Source of the DNA: Archaeoglobus sulfaticallidus PM70-1
GTDB taxonomy: Archaea; Halobacteriota; Archaeoglobi; Archaeoglobales; Archaeoglobaceae
Length of the DNA stretch: 64,000 nucleotides
Assembly: GCF_000385565.1 (NCBI RefSeq)
Contig: NC_021169.1
Span: 310,001 to 374,000, forward strand
Reading direction: 5' to 3'
Each line of letters begins with the position of its first letter. Positions within the stretch are counted from its first letter, which is position 1. Below the pieces are notes generated by a model, which had not been told where the DNA came from, made no database searches, and worked only from the letters and a program-made list of their open reading frames with translations. The position numbers and the translations under genes are program-made. Positions 27,596 to 36,160 of this stretch are shown here, one piece after another.

Positions 27596-28264
27596 CTATC
27601 CTACGATGCTTCCATCCAGTATTCTGACGGTTTTGTTCGCATACTCTGCAATGGACGGATCGTGGGTTACGATTATCAGCGTAACTCCCCTCTCATTTAG
27701 CTCTGACAGGATCTGCATTATTTTCTCCCCGCTTTTTGTGTCGAGGTTTCCTGTCGGTTCATCGCAGAGCAGTATCTCAGGGTTGTTCGCCAGTGCCCTC
27801 GCAATAGCAACCCTCTGCTGCTGCCCACCGCTCATCTCATTTGGCTTCCGCTTTGCTTCCTTTTCCAGTCCAACGAGGTTGAGAAGTTCAAAAGCCTTTT
27901 TTTCCCTCTCTCGCTTACTTATGCCCTTGAAAATCATGGGTAGCTCGACATTCTCTATCGCTGTAAGGGTTGGTATCAGGTTGTACTGCTGAAAAACGAA
28001 TCCCACCGTATCCCGCCTCAGCCTTGTGAGGGTATCGTCATCAAGACCCGAGGTTTCAACACCGTTTATGATAACCTTGCCTTTTGTTGGCTTGTCAAGA
28101 CAGCCTATCATGTTGAGCAGGGTTGACTTTCCGCTTCCAGACGGCCCCATTATAGCTATGAACTCTCCCCTCTTTACCTCCATCGATACTCCATTCAGGG
28201 CGTAAACTTCCTCTCCACCAATTTTGTAGATTTTATAGACATCTATTAGCTCTATAACCTTCAT
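27596..28264 (-). CDS. MacB/LolD-type ABC transporter ATPase
   Basis: The 222-residue ATPase has Walker A GPSGSGKSTLLNMIGCLD, Q-loop VFQQYNLIPTLTA, signature MSGGQQQRVAIARALA, Walker B LLCDEPTGNLD and switch histidine VTHDPSIA. The EVYALNGVSMEVKRGE opening and PTGNLD are typical of the LolD/MacB class. It sits between the extracellular protein (four-base gap) and the FtsX-type permease (eight-base gap). It powers that permease. Confidence 0.95.
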   Translation of the reverse strand: MKVIELIDVYKIYKIGGEEVYALNGVSMEVKRGEFIAIMGPSGSGKSTLLNMIGCLDKPTKGKVIINGVETSGLDDDTLTRLRRDTVGFVFQQYNLIPTLTAIENVELPMIFKGISKREREKKAFELLNLVGLEKEAKRKPNEMSGGQQQRVAIARALANNPEILLCDEPTGNLDTKSGEKIMQILSELNERGVTLIIVTHDPSIAEYANKTVRILDGSIVG

Positions 28265-28267
28265 ATT

Positions 28268-29620
28268 CTATCGATTTCTCTTCTTCCATGCATTTATCAC
28301 CGCTATCGCTATAAATGCGATAACCACTACAGCAGCAATAACAGCATACGGAAAACCCTCTTTGCTTTCCACTTTCACAGCATTGATTTTAGCCTCGAAA
28401 GGTCGCTCAAGCTCGAACTTCTGCCCTATGCCATTTGACCAGAGTACCCTAACAACACCCTTCTCTGCATTAATCCTAAATTCGAATGTGTAAAAGTCCC
28501 CGGATTCAAGCTTTCCAACAAAGAAATCCTTTGTATCGTTTCCAGCCACAACCTCGATCACAACATCGCTGACATCACTTCTGCCCCCATTGGTTATGTC
28601 CCCAGTCACCTTCAAGCCACCATCGAGTTCCCTCTCGACTTCCAGATTGCTTATCCCAACAGCCTTCTCGTCTAAGGCCCTGACAGTAATGCGCTTTGAG
28701 ATCGAATAGCTATTCCCGAGATCGTCATCGAATGTTATCGAGAAGGTTATCTCATTCTCTCCAGCTTTTGAAGGTGAGAACCTGTATGTCAGAATCGCAG
28801 TTTGCTTTGGCTCCAGAATTGCCAGCTCCTTAACCTCCCTGTACGAGTCCGAGGTGGCTGTGGCAACTATCCGGTAGATTGTATCCTCTCTCAAATTGGT
28901 TAGCTTCAGAGTGATGGGTGTCACATCCCCTATCGCCAGAACGGAATAGTTCGCTTCCGGATAGACAAAAACTCCCTTGCTTTCCTTGTAATCAACATTA
29001 ACCGTCTGGACTATTTCGTGATAGTTCCTGCCATTGTAGAATGATATCCTGAACTTGAGCGGTTTTGCTTCCTTAGCCAGGAACTTGAAGGAACCATCGA
29101 TTGTGCTGCTTTCAGAGTAAAGGGCTGAGGGTTCAGCCTCAAATAGCGGCTGAATCTTTATCTTCCTGATGTCTATATAACTCTCAACTGTGATTCCAAT
29201 TTCGTTTACCTCATTCAGCATGATTTTTGTCTTCTTGAGGATTATGGAGGGATATTTGTCCAAGACAACAACATTGAAGATCTGCTTTTTTGTCGTATTT
29301 CCAACAATCGTCATCTCAACCTTGTATGTTCCCGCCTTCTTGGCTTTAATCGTTATTGGAAGCTCATAGCTGCTCCCTCTGCTTATCTCTCCAATACCCA
29401 AAACGAGTTTTGGATTTATTTCGAGATCTGAATCAAAAGATATCAGGCTGATCTTTTCATCGGTGGTTGCGTAAAGCGTTATCTTGCAATCAGCTACATC
29501 TCCGGGAAGCAGGATCTCAGGATTGATCTCCACCTTCGTAACCTCAATAGCTCCAGTTTTTGAAATCAGCATCAGCGATAATATTAAAATGCCGAGAGCA
29601 ATGGATCTAATAAATCTCAT
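28268..29620 (-). CDS. Membrane-anchored extracellular protein with Ig-like/CARDB repeats
   Basis: The 450-residue protein has an N-terminal signal peptide (IALGILILSLMLISKTGA) and a C-terminal helix (FPYAVIAAVVVIAFIAIAVI) followed by a basic tail KKRNR, so it is anchored with its bulk outside. The middle holds about four beta-sandwich units; phrases such as LEPKQTAILTYRFSPSKAGE and GDITNGGRSDVSDVVIEVV are typical of COG1361/CARDB domains. It is the first gene of the operon with the LolD/MacB-type ABC pair, a common archaeal arrangement. It may deliver or receive the substrate. Confidence 0.8.
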   Translation of the reverse strand: MRFIRSIALGILILSLMLISKTGAIEVTKVEINPEILLPGDVADCKITLYATTDEKISLISFDSDLEINPKLVLGIGEISRGSSYELPITIKAKKAGTYKVEMTIVGNTTKKQIFNVVVLDKYPSIILKKTKIMLNEVNEIGITVESYIDIRKIKIQPLFEAEPSALYSESSTIDGSFKFLAKEAKPLKFRISFYNGRNYHEIVQTVNVDYKESKGVFVYPEANYSVLAIGDVTPITLKLTNLREDTIYRIVATATSDSYREVKELAILEPKQTAILTYRFSPSKAGENEITFSITFDDDLGNSYSISKRITVRALDEKAVGISNLEVERELDGGLKVTGDITNGGRSDVSDVVIEVVAGNDTKDFFVGKLESGDFYTFEFRINAEKGVVRVLWSNGIGQKFELERPFEAKINAVKVESKEGFPYAVIAAVVVIAFIAIAVINAWKKRNR

Positions 29621-29715
29621 AACCTGAAATGATTAGCTAAATATAAAAATTTTTTGAGTTAAATTTTTTATGTAGTTTTCAAATTATTTTCCTGTATTAG
29701 ATTTCTTTTAAGACT

Positions 29716-30126
29716 CTACAGCCTTCTGTCTTTGGGAACGAAGTTGATTATTTTTCCATTCCTGAGCTTTCCACAGCCGATAAAATAGGAGCCATACTTC
29801 AGAATGACATAACCCTCTGAGACATCAGTCTGGTTAATCTCGATAGCTTCTCCCCTCATCCATCTTAGTGCCTTCTCCTCATCAACCTCAACAACATTTT
29901 TCTTCGCCACTTTTCCAACAATGAAAGACCCTTCCATGGATAGTCTTAGGCCATCTTTCTCAATTGTTGCAAAGTACAGTCCCTTTGACACCGCTCTAAC
30001 TCCAAGGTTCCCGCATGAATACGCATAGATCCTCCTCTTGCCCCTCTCGTAGAAGCTCAGGTTTAATGTCACACCCCATCTCTCTTTCAGTGCTTCGTTA
30101 ATTTTTCTACCAATCTCGCTTTCCAT
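29716..30126 (-). CDS. PUA-like RNA-binding partner of the m5C methyltransferase
   Basis: A protein of about 136 residues whose C-terminal half (GEAIEINQTDVSEGYVILKYGSYFIGCGKLRNGKIINFVPKDRRL, given in part) looks like the PUA-type domain that closes many NOL1/NOP2/Sun RNA methyltransferases. ATG at 30126 lies one base after the stop of the methyltransferase gene, so the two are translationally linked. In bacteria and some archaea this module is part of the methyltransferase; here it is a separate polypeptide. Binding to rRNA or tRNA together with the enzyme is inferred. An upstream in-frame ATG at 30174 is inside the methyltransferase gene and rejected. Confidence 0.75.
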   Translation of the reverse strand: MESEIGRKINEALKERWGVTLNLSFYERGKRRIYAYSCGNLGVRAVSKGLYFATIEKDGLRLSMEGSFIVGKVAKKNVVEVDEEKALRWMRGEAIEINQTDVSEGYVILKYGSYFIGCGKLRNGKIINFVPKDRRL

Positions 30127-30127
30127 G

Positions 30128-31066
30128 TCAACCCTCCTTGACAATTTTCGCAACAAAAAATCCTTCCGTATCATTATCCTGCGGGTGTATCCTCAGACAG
30201 TGCTTTACGCTATCATCGAACTCAACACCATCAAACTCCCTGAAGCATCTGGTTCTCTTCACCGGCAGATCTATTTTTTCCACCCTCGCAGAAGTTGTTT
30301 TCAGCAGGCTGTCAATCACAGCCTCGTTCTCCTCAGGATCAAGTGTGCAAGTGGAGTAAACAAGAACTCCACCTTCCTTCAAAGCTTTATACGCAGACCT
30401 GATCAGCTGTTTCTGAAGTCTTGATAAAGCGATAACATCCCTCTGTTTCCAGATCTTGAGATACTTAAAGTTCTTTCTGATCATCCCGACATTACTGCAC
30501 GGTGCATCAAGCAAAACTCGATCAAATGTGTTCTCAAACCTACCAAAAGCCCTGCCATCCATCATCGTAACGATCGCATTAGTCACACCGCACTTCTGGA
30601 TGTTGGAGATCAGGATGTTGACCCTTGAGAACTTGACATCGTTGGCTATAATACAACCGGTATTTTCCATGTAGCTCGCTATCTGCGTTGTCTTCCCTCC
30701 CGGAGAGGCTGCCATATCCAGAACCATCATTCCCTGCCTGACATCGAGAACCACTGGAGGGATCATGGAACTTGCTTCCTGTGAGAATATTAGGCCGAGC
30801 TGATGTTCCATTGTCTTCGTTATTTCCATCTCACCTTCAATCTCACCTTCAACGAAAAAGCCTTCTCTGCACCAAGGAACCCGTTCAAGCCTGAAGTTCC
30901 TTTTCAGGTTATTTACTACCACATCAACATCAGCCTTTAAGGTGTTGACCCTGATGCTCTTTCTCAGGGGCTTTAGCATGTAATCGATAAACTCATCGGA
31001 TGAATCTATGAGGGAGTATCTTTCAAAAAACTCCGGATTCAATTTGAATACATTATCCTGAACCAT
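30128..31066 (-). CDS. NOL1/NOP2/Sun family RNA m5C methyltransferase
   Basis: The 312-residue SAM-dependent enzyme has the SAM-binding LDMAASPGGKTTQIASYM, the DAPCSNVGMIRKN motif and the catalytic VYSTCTLDPEENE. The two cysteines in DAPCS and STCTL are the pair used for cytosine-C5 methylation. It carries a short N-terminal recognition region (about 1-90). It lacks a fused PUA domain, which seems to be supplied by the downstream gene. Substrate could be tRNA or rRNA; sequence alone does not decide. Confidence 0.92.
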   Translation of the reverse strand: MVQDNVFKLNPEFFERYSLIDSSDEFIDYMLKPLRKSIRVNTLKADVDVVVNNLKRNFRLERVPWCREGFFVEGEIEGEMEITKTMEHQLGLIFSQEASSMIPPVVLDVRQGMMVLDMAASPGGKTTQIASYMENTGCIIANDVKFSRVNILISNIQKCGVTNAIVTMMDGRAFGRFENTFDRVLLDAPCSNVGMIRKNFKYLKIWKQRDVIALSRLQKQLIRSAYKALKEGGVLVYSTCTLDPEENEAVIDSLLKTTSARVEKIDLPVKRTRCFREFDGVEFDDSVKHCLRIHPQDNDTEGFFVAKIVKEG

Positions 31067-31175
31067 GGTAGAGTTTAAGCTGACATGATTTTAATAGTCT
31101 GTGGCCCATTAGCTAATAGATTAGCTAAAAAACTCCTAGTGGCCTTCCGCCAAGAGTTGCTCAACTACCCCAAAC

Positions 31176-31886
31176 CTAATCAAAAGCATCCTCCAGCTCT
31201 TCTCCGCTGAAAACCGGTCCTTCTACACAAACTCTCGATCCATCCTTCAGCACACATGTTCCACAAACCCCAATGCCGCACTTCATGTAACTTTCCAAGG
31301 AAAATTCTGCCTTGCTCAGCAGATTCCTTTCCTTCAGAATCCTATATGCCGCAATCAACATACCTTCCGGCCCGCAGATGTATATCTTGTCGAACCCTTC
31401 AAGATCCTTGCCTCTCATTAGATCGATTACAGTTCCCTCATATCCTTCCGATCCATCTTCGGTTGAGAGTTCAACACTTTCGAATCGATCCTTCCATATC
31501 AGATCTGCAGAGGTTTTGCCTCCAAATATCACATGGACTTCCGCACCAAGGTTTTTAAGGTAATCATGGAGGTAGTAAAGCGGTGCCGAGCCTATACCCC
31601 CTGCCACAAGCAGAGCCTTTCCATTAGTTGGTGTAAATGGCTTCCCAAAAGGCCCTCTTATGCCTACTAGCTCTCCAGTTCTTATCCTCACAAGAGCTTC
31701 AGTAGTCGTTCCAACAGCCTTAACAGTCACAGAGTACGGAGAGGAGAGGCTCAGCGGGATCTCTTCATAGTCAAAAAGGTTCAGCATTACGAACTGCCCT
31801 GGATACGACCTGAGCTTTGAATTGAAGAATATCGTTGATACCGTTTCTGAATGCTTTATTATCTTGTCAACCTTCAAGCTGAACAT
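31176..31886 (-). CDS. pyrK: Dihydroorotate dehydrogenase electron transfer subunit PyrK
   Basis: The 236-residue ferredoxin-reductase-type protein has FAD binding RSYPGQFVMLNLF-like and GELVGIRGPFGKPF segments, NAD binding LLVAGGIGSAPLYYL, and a C-terminal [2Fe-2S] site with cysteines in KCGIGVCGTCVL and SRVCVEGPVF. With PyrD it forms the NAD-linked class 1B dihydroorotate dehydrogenase of pyrimidine synthesis. It lies 10 bases downstream of pyrD. All expected cysteines are present. Confidence 0.93.
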   Translation of the reverse strand: MFSLKVDKIIKHSETVSTIFFNSKLRSYPGQFVMLNLFDYEEIPLSLSSPYSVTVKAVGTTTEALVRIRTGELVGIRGPFGKPFTPTNGKALLVAGGIGSAPLYYLHDYLKNLGAEVHVIFGGKTSADLIWKDRFESVELSTEDGSEGYEGTVIDLMRGKDLEGFDKIYICGPEGMLIAAYRILKERNLLSKAEFSLESYMKCGIGVCGTCVLKDGSRVCVEGPVFSGEELEDAFD

Positions 31887-31896
31887 TCAACCACCT

Positions 31897-32781
31897 TCAT
31901 TTTTTATGAGCCAGCCCGATAATTTCCTCAAGCCGAATCTTTTCCTTCCTCGCATATGCCTTGAGGCTCTCCTTCAGGCTGTAGAATATCCTGTAGCTGT
32001 AGAAGAATGCCGAGCCTATCTGAACAGCACTCGCTCCAGCGAGCATGAACTCCACAACATCCTTCCAGCTTGTAGCCCCACCGGATGCGATTATCGGGAT
32101 GTCAAGCTCCTCATAAAGATCCCACACAACCTTCATTGCAACTGGTTTAACAGCCTCCCCACTGTATCCACCACTGACATTGGACAGGATGGGTTTTTTA
32201 GATCCGATATCTATCGCCATTCCCTTAAGGGTGTTTATAGCAACAACACCATCCACTCCAGCCTCCTCAGCAGACTTGGCAACCTCGATATAGCTGGAGA
32301 AAGCAGATATCTTGGCAAAAATCGGCCTCGATGTCTCTTTTTTCAGTCTCCTTACGATATCCCCAACCAGTTCTGGATCGTTTCCAACCGTTAAGCCGAG
32401 ACCTTTAACATGAGGACAGCTCAGATTCAGCTCAAACGCATCCGCCATGTCGAAATATCTGGCAATTTCCACAAATTCGTCGGGATTTGATGCGAAGAGG
32501 CTGACTATAAGCTTAGCATCACCTCGATAATTTTCCAGCTCTAAAGCGAACTTTTCAGCTCCGGGAGAGGATAAACCCACGGCATTGAGTAAGCCATGGG
32601 GAGTGTTGACCACAACAGGATTTCTGTAACCCTCTCTTTCCTCAATCCCTACACTTTTCGCCACCAAAGCCCCAGCATGCTCGGATAGCCGGTTAAGGGA
32701 AGAAGAATAACTGCCAAGAATTCCACTCGCCAGAATGAGTGGATTTTGTAGAGTTAGCGATGAGATCTGAACTTCAAGCAT
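31897..32781 (-). CDS. pyrD: Dihydroorotate dehydrogenase catalytic subunit PyrD (class 1B)
   Basis: About 294 residues with FMN-barrel motifs: NPLILASGILG, ALVAKSVGIEERE, VVVNTPHGLLNAVGL, FELNLSCPHVKGLG, KISAF, GVVAINTLKGMAID, GGYSGEAVKPVAMK and IIASGGATSWKDV. It oxidises dihydroorotate to orotate and passes electrons to PyrK. The ATG at 32781 (MLEVQISSL) is preferred because TTATATAA lies about 20 bases upstream and would give a leaderless message; an in-frame ATG at 32838 falls upstream of this promoter. Confidence 0.94.
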   Translation of the reverse strand: MLEVQISSLTLQNPLILASGILGSYSSSLNRLSEHAGALVAKSVGIEEREGYRNPVVVNTPHGLLNAVGLSSPGAEKFALELENYRGDAKLIVSLFASNPDEFVEIARYFDMADAFELNLSCPHVKGLGLTVGNDPELVGDIVRRLKKETSRPIFAKISAFSSYIEVAKSAEEAGVDGVVAINTLKGMAIDIGSKKPILSNVSGGYSGEAVKPVAMKVVWDLYEELDIPIIASGGATSWKDVVEFMLAGASAVQIGSAFFYSYRIFYSLKESLKAYARKEKIRLEEIIGLAHKK

Positions 32782-32964
32782 GCTAAAATGTGGCTTGGGG
32801 TTTATATAACCTTTACTTAGAGGTGTATGATATTCCATAGGTAATGATTGTTACATGCCGTTAACACAGATCGTATCGAATTTGATAAAATTAATTATTC
32901 TAACAAAATTAAAAAAATTTAAATGTTTCAAGTTATTATTGTCATGACTATTTGAACTAAAAAC

Positions 32965-33370
32965 TTGGGATACAGAATTTCCCGAACTTGGTTTCCTCTC
33001 AGCCCTAGAAGTGTTCATGTTGATGTTACATCGAGGTGTCCGCTTGAGTGCAGCTACTGCTACACTACTCGGAGAAACGAGATGAGCAAAAAGGAGTTTC
33101 TGAGGCTGATCTCAATAATCTCAAGCATGGAGGTGGAGAAACCGCTGTACAGGAAAGATTTCTTTGAGATTGCGAAGTTTGCTGAAGACTGCGGTCTTGT
33201 CGTAAACCTAACAACAAACGGCTTTCTGGTGAATGAGATATCTAAAAACTACAGCAAACTCAGCATGTTCAGCCAGATCAACATATCGCTCGACTCTATA
33301 AGCAGAGAGGGATACACGAAGATCAGAGAGTATGATGGGTTTGAGAATGCCATGAAACTACAAAATGTTC
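32965..33370 (+). pseudogene. Truncated radical SAM protein gene
   Basis: The sequence opens with a good radical SAM start, HVDVTSRCPLECSYCYTTRR, which carries the CxxxCxxC cluster motif. After about 20 more residues it jumps from SSMEV to EKPLYRKDFFEIAKFAEDCG, the part that normally follows the GGEP SAM-binding motif. GGEP itself is gone, so an internal deletion is likely. After INISLDS the reading frame runs out near FENAMKLQN and continues into unrelated sequence. Only the first third of the usual length remains, so activity is very unlikely. A TATA-like AAAAATTTAAATG lies upstream (near 32910). Confidence 0.75.
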
Positions 33371-33396
33371 TTATATTTCCACCAATCTCTCTCGAT

Positions 33397-33697
33397 TATG
33401 AGCGAAGAGGGAGAACTAAAAATTAGAATGCCTGATGGAAGGATCGTTTCTGCAAAAAAGATGAATTTCAAACCAGTAAGAGAAGAATGGAATGAATATG
33501 AGCTAGAAGATGGCTCAAAGCTATATGTTAAGCTTGTATTGGTAGATGTTGTCAGGCTTGACGATTTCAGTCCAATAGGTGAACCCATATACCAAATAGT
33601 ATCACAGAACTTGGTCAAGGTTAAAGCATCCAAAGAGGCTCTGGAGGATGTTTTGAGGAGGACTGAGAGTAGAAGGGGTGGTCCTGAGGTTCGTTGA
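33397..33697 (+). CDS. Small conserved-looking protein, unknown
   Basis: A 99-residue acidic protein (MSEEGELKIRMPDGRIVSAKK...). It appears to be a single beta-rich domain with a helical C-terminus. Phrases such as ELEDGSKLYVKLVLVDVVRLDD and GEPIYQIVSQNLVKVKAS look like genuine coding sequence. I do not recognise the family. It follows a broken radical SAM gene and ends 14 bases before an IS605-like end. A relic with the same last codons lies at 15057-15097. Confidence 0.65.
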
Positions 33698-33710
33698 AAA
33701 AGATAAGGGA

Positions 33711-33945
33711 GATGTGAACTACCCCCCTGCTCACGCAAGGAGCTTCCTGCTTCTATCACCGAACTACCATCATCGGTAGCTCTTTCAGCCGACCTAGGCA
33801 GAGGTTCGGTGTCCACAGGCGTAACTTCGGGCTGTCCCAGCCCTAGGCTACCTTGCGGTAGCAAGGAAATATACGGTAGAGAAGATATAAATAATTTGCG
33901 GGCTATCATCCCCTCCCTTGCGGAAAGGGGACTTCCCGCCCGCAT
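33711..33945 (-). mobile_element. Solo IS605-type element end (tnpB-less, possible omega-RNA relic)
   Basis: On the minus strand the segment ends GGGGGGTAGTTCAC, a terminus typical of archaeal IS200/IS605 right ends. Short hairpins are present: CTACC/GGTAG (33769-33780 region) and GCTACC/GGTAGC around 33848-33863. CCCC/GGGG within GCGGGC/GCCCGC lies at 33899-33944. One frame reads VTPVDTEPLPRSAERATDDG then SSVIEAGSSLREQG, resembling the C-terminal tail of TnpB. No complete tnpA or tnpB is present. It may be a non-autonomous derivative or a deletion relic. Identification is by pattern memory, not search. Confidence 0.55.
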
Positions 33946-34342
33946 TAGTTAAAAACATCAAAATGGTTTTGAAGTATCTAGAGTTTAGGGTCCTTCTCAA
34001 GCTAACTCTAAGCCAACCTATGCAACACCCTTGATATCGTCGTGGTAGAAGATTGCGAAGAAGAAGTTGTCGTAGATGATTCTATCCGTAATTACGATAT
34101 CGTGTTTTTCCAGTTCTTGTCTTCTCTCTTCTCCTGCTCTTTGAACACTTCAAGCTGGAATCCCTCGCAACCTCCGAAATGCTTTCAAGCCACTCTCTGA
34201 GTCTTTCTTGATTCAAACTCTGTTCATTCAGTATGGGTCTTCCAGTTCCCAAATCCAGCATGGACTAATTGGAAAGAGAAGAGCTTATAGCTTTACACGC
34301 CACTCTAAAAGTTATGGTAGGGATTAGAACTCGAAAAAAGGA
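33946..34342 (-). pseudogene. Decayed coding sequence of unknown origin
   Basis: Minus-strand reading gives MLDLGTGRPILNEQSLNQER and LREWLESISEVARD near 34180-34265. After frame changes, DIVITDRIIYDNFFFAIFYHDD appears near 34025-34110 (given in part). The fragments look like one former gene interrupted by frameshifts. I cannot assign the parent family. It lies between the IS605-like end and tRNA-Phe. Confidence 0.35.
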
Positions 34343-34416
34343 TGCCCGGAGCCGGATTTGAACCGGCGACTATGCGGTCTTCAGCCGCACGCTCTCCCAG
34401 GCTGAGCTACCCGGGC
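34343..34416 (-). tRNA. tRNA-Phe (GAA)
   Basis: The minus-strand sequence folds into a cloverleaf. Acceptor GCCCGGG pairs with TCCGGGC (one G-T), the D arm is AGCTCAGCCTGGGAGAGC, the anticodon loop is CTGAAGA with anticodon GAA, and the T arm is CCGGTTCAAATCCGG. Discriminator base is A and CCA is not encoded. No intron is visible. Confidence 0.95.
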
Positions 34417-34781
34417 ATGTTCGTACATATTCCAATTGTGCTTTTAAGGTTTTCTGTTGAGTTTAACATTGTTAATTTTGGCATTTAAAAATATCTATTA
34501 GTTGTTCAAGACCTCAAAGTCATAACCTATTCAACAAAATTGAAAAATACATATGGAACTGGAGACACCAGTTACAGTCATTCCCACTTCTATGTCGCTA
34601 GCGCCTTCAAACCTGAAATGAGGAAGGCTACTGCGCCAACGCAAGAAAGATCAATCCACCAACTGATTAAATTATTATTTAATGAAAGAAATAATTTATC
34701 CCCGGCAAGGACGACAAGACCGCCATAAAACCTAGAATTTCTGTTTTACTTGTTGCAGCACCCCCCACAAAAGAATTTAAA
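34417..34781. other. Spacer between two tRNA genes
   Basis: No supported gene. A 62-codon plus-strand opening at 34540-34728 has no recognisable content and is probably chance. The segment is A/T-rich near both tRNA 5' regions, as expected for promoters. Confidence 0.4.
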
Positions 34782-34854
34782 TGGGCTCGCCCGGATTCGA
34801 ACCGGGGACCTCCTGCGTGTGAGGCAGGCGTCATAACCACTAGACTACGAGCCC
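34782..34854 (-). tRNA. tRNA-Val (CAC)
   Basis: The minus-strand sequence forms a cloverleaf with acceptor GGGCTCG/CGAGCCC, D arm GTCTAGTGGTTATGAC, anticodon stem CCTGC/GCAGG with loop CTCACAC and anticodon CAC, and T arm CCCGGTTCGAATCCGGG. Discriminator is A; CCA is not encoded. No intron. Confidence 0.95.
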
Positions 34855-34918
34855 CCAGATTACCTACTAACCAAAAATATTTGAATATTTTGGTAACTTT
34901 AACTTCCAGCACTCTACA

Positions 34919-36160
34919 TTAAACCAAACCAAAATCTTCCATCACAACCTTGGCCACCTCAATTCCAGACCTTATGCTCCCGTTCATGCTCCTCTCCGGA
35001 TAGTTGTGCCTTGATGTCATCCCTGCCACATAAAATCCCTTAACCCTTGTTCTGTAATCCGTTATCTTCCGCAAATAACCCTTCTCATATATAGGCCCGC
35101 TGAATCTGGCTTTAAACACCCTGATCCAGTTTATTGACTCGCTACCAATGCCAAACCTCTCAAGCTCTTTCATGTACAGCTTCTCAAGTTTATCGTTAGA
35201 TGTGTTGAACAATTGCCCCTCAGGAGTTGAGTAGCTTGCGAGATATATTACATGCTCGCCATAGTCCTCAAAATCCATAAAGTTCGTGTGCTCTATTATC
35301 GCTCCAAAAATACTCGGATTCTTCAGGTTTATCCAGTAAATATCCTCTGTTATCCCCTCTTCAGCCCCGATCAGCGCACATACGGAACTCTGGTACTTAG
35401 TCTCAGGAAGTCCAGCAGCCCTTCTAAGCTCTCTATCGAGTGCTGGAAGCGGGGCAGTGTATACCACCGCATCGAACCTCTCACCCATTACAGCGAATTT
35501 CTCTCCGGCCTTCGCTATTGCAGCCTTGGAGAAAGCTATGTCTACACCCTCAGCTAACCTCTCAACAAGCTGCTGAAATCCTCCCTTAAGATATCCCAGC
35601 TCCTCACCGCTATACCTCCTGTTGCTCCTTATTGATACCCTTGCCAGAAGCCATGCATAACTCACTCTCTCATAATTCTCCCCGAACTTGCTCTTCAGAA
35701 GGGGGAGGAAGAAATCATTGAGTAGCTCGTCTCCAAGCTCGTCCCTTATTCCTTCCACCACCCCAACATCATCAAAATCTATGAAATTTCTCTTCTTGGC
35801 TCTGAGTGTAAACCTCGCAAGCCTTACTTTATCCATTAGCCTCATATATGGGTATCTGAGTATCTCAAAAGGTGTGTTCAGCGGATATATTCTGCCATCA
35901 ACAGCAACACCCGTCCTCGCAATCCTCCAGACAAGTTTTCCTGAGAGCCTGAGATCACGAATAAGCTCAATCAGATGTTCATCATTTCTAAAGCAGTGAT
36001 GGTAGAACTTCTCTATCCAGTATCCCCTCTCTGAGTTGTAGTATGAGGACAAAAGCCCTCCGGCGCTCTCGCTCTCGAAAACCTTCACATCCGCATACTC
36101 GCCAAGCAGCCTTGCACATGTGAGTCCAGTAAGTCCGGCACCGATTACAGCAACCCTCAT
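34919..36160 (-). CDS. FAD-dependent oxidoreductase (amine oxidase/protoporphyrinogen oxidase-like)
   Basis: The 413-residue flavoprotein opens with the FAD dinucleotide fold VAVIGAGLTGLTCARLL followed by the acidic end FESE and the GG doublet region ESAGGLLSSYY. The C-terminal VKGFYVAGMTSRHNYPERSMNGSI is the second FAD-contact motif. This architecture is shared by protoporphyrinogen oxidase, phytoene desaturase and UDP-galactopyranose mutase-like enzymes. The segment YLKGGFQQLVERLA is typical of the amine oxidase superfamily. Its ATG overlaps the argJ stop (ATGA). Substrate is unknown; family members annotated as protoporphyrinogen oxidase in archaea are rarely confirmed. Confidence 0.85.
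   Translation of the reverse strand: MRVAVIGAGLTGLTCARLLGEYADVKVFESESAGGLLSSYYNSERGYWIEKFYHHCFRNDEHLIELIRDLRLSGKLVWRIARTGVAVDGRIYPLNTPFEILRYPYMRLMDKVRLARFTLRAKKRNFIDFDDVGVVEGIRDELGDELLNDFFLPLLKSKFGENYERVSYAWLLARVSIRSNRRYSGEELGYLKGGFQQLVERLAEGVDIAFSKAAIAKAGEKFAVMGERFDAVVYTAPLPALDRELRRAAGLPETKYQSSVCALIGAEEGITEDIYWINLKNPSIFGAIIEHTNFMDFEDYGEHVIYLASYSTPEGQLFNTSNDKLEKLYMKELERFGIGSESINWIRVFKARFSGPIYEKGYLRKITDYRTRVKGFYVAGMTSRHNYPERSMNGSIRSGIEVAKVVMEDFGLV

Noticed and set aside
34540-34728. 62-codon opening between tRNAs
   Set aside because: No motif or ribosome site; likely chance.
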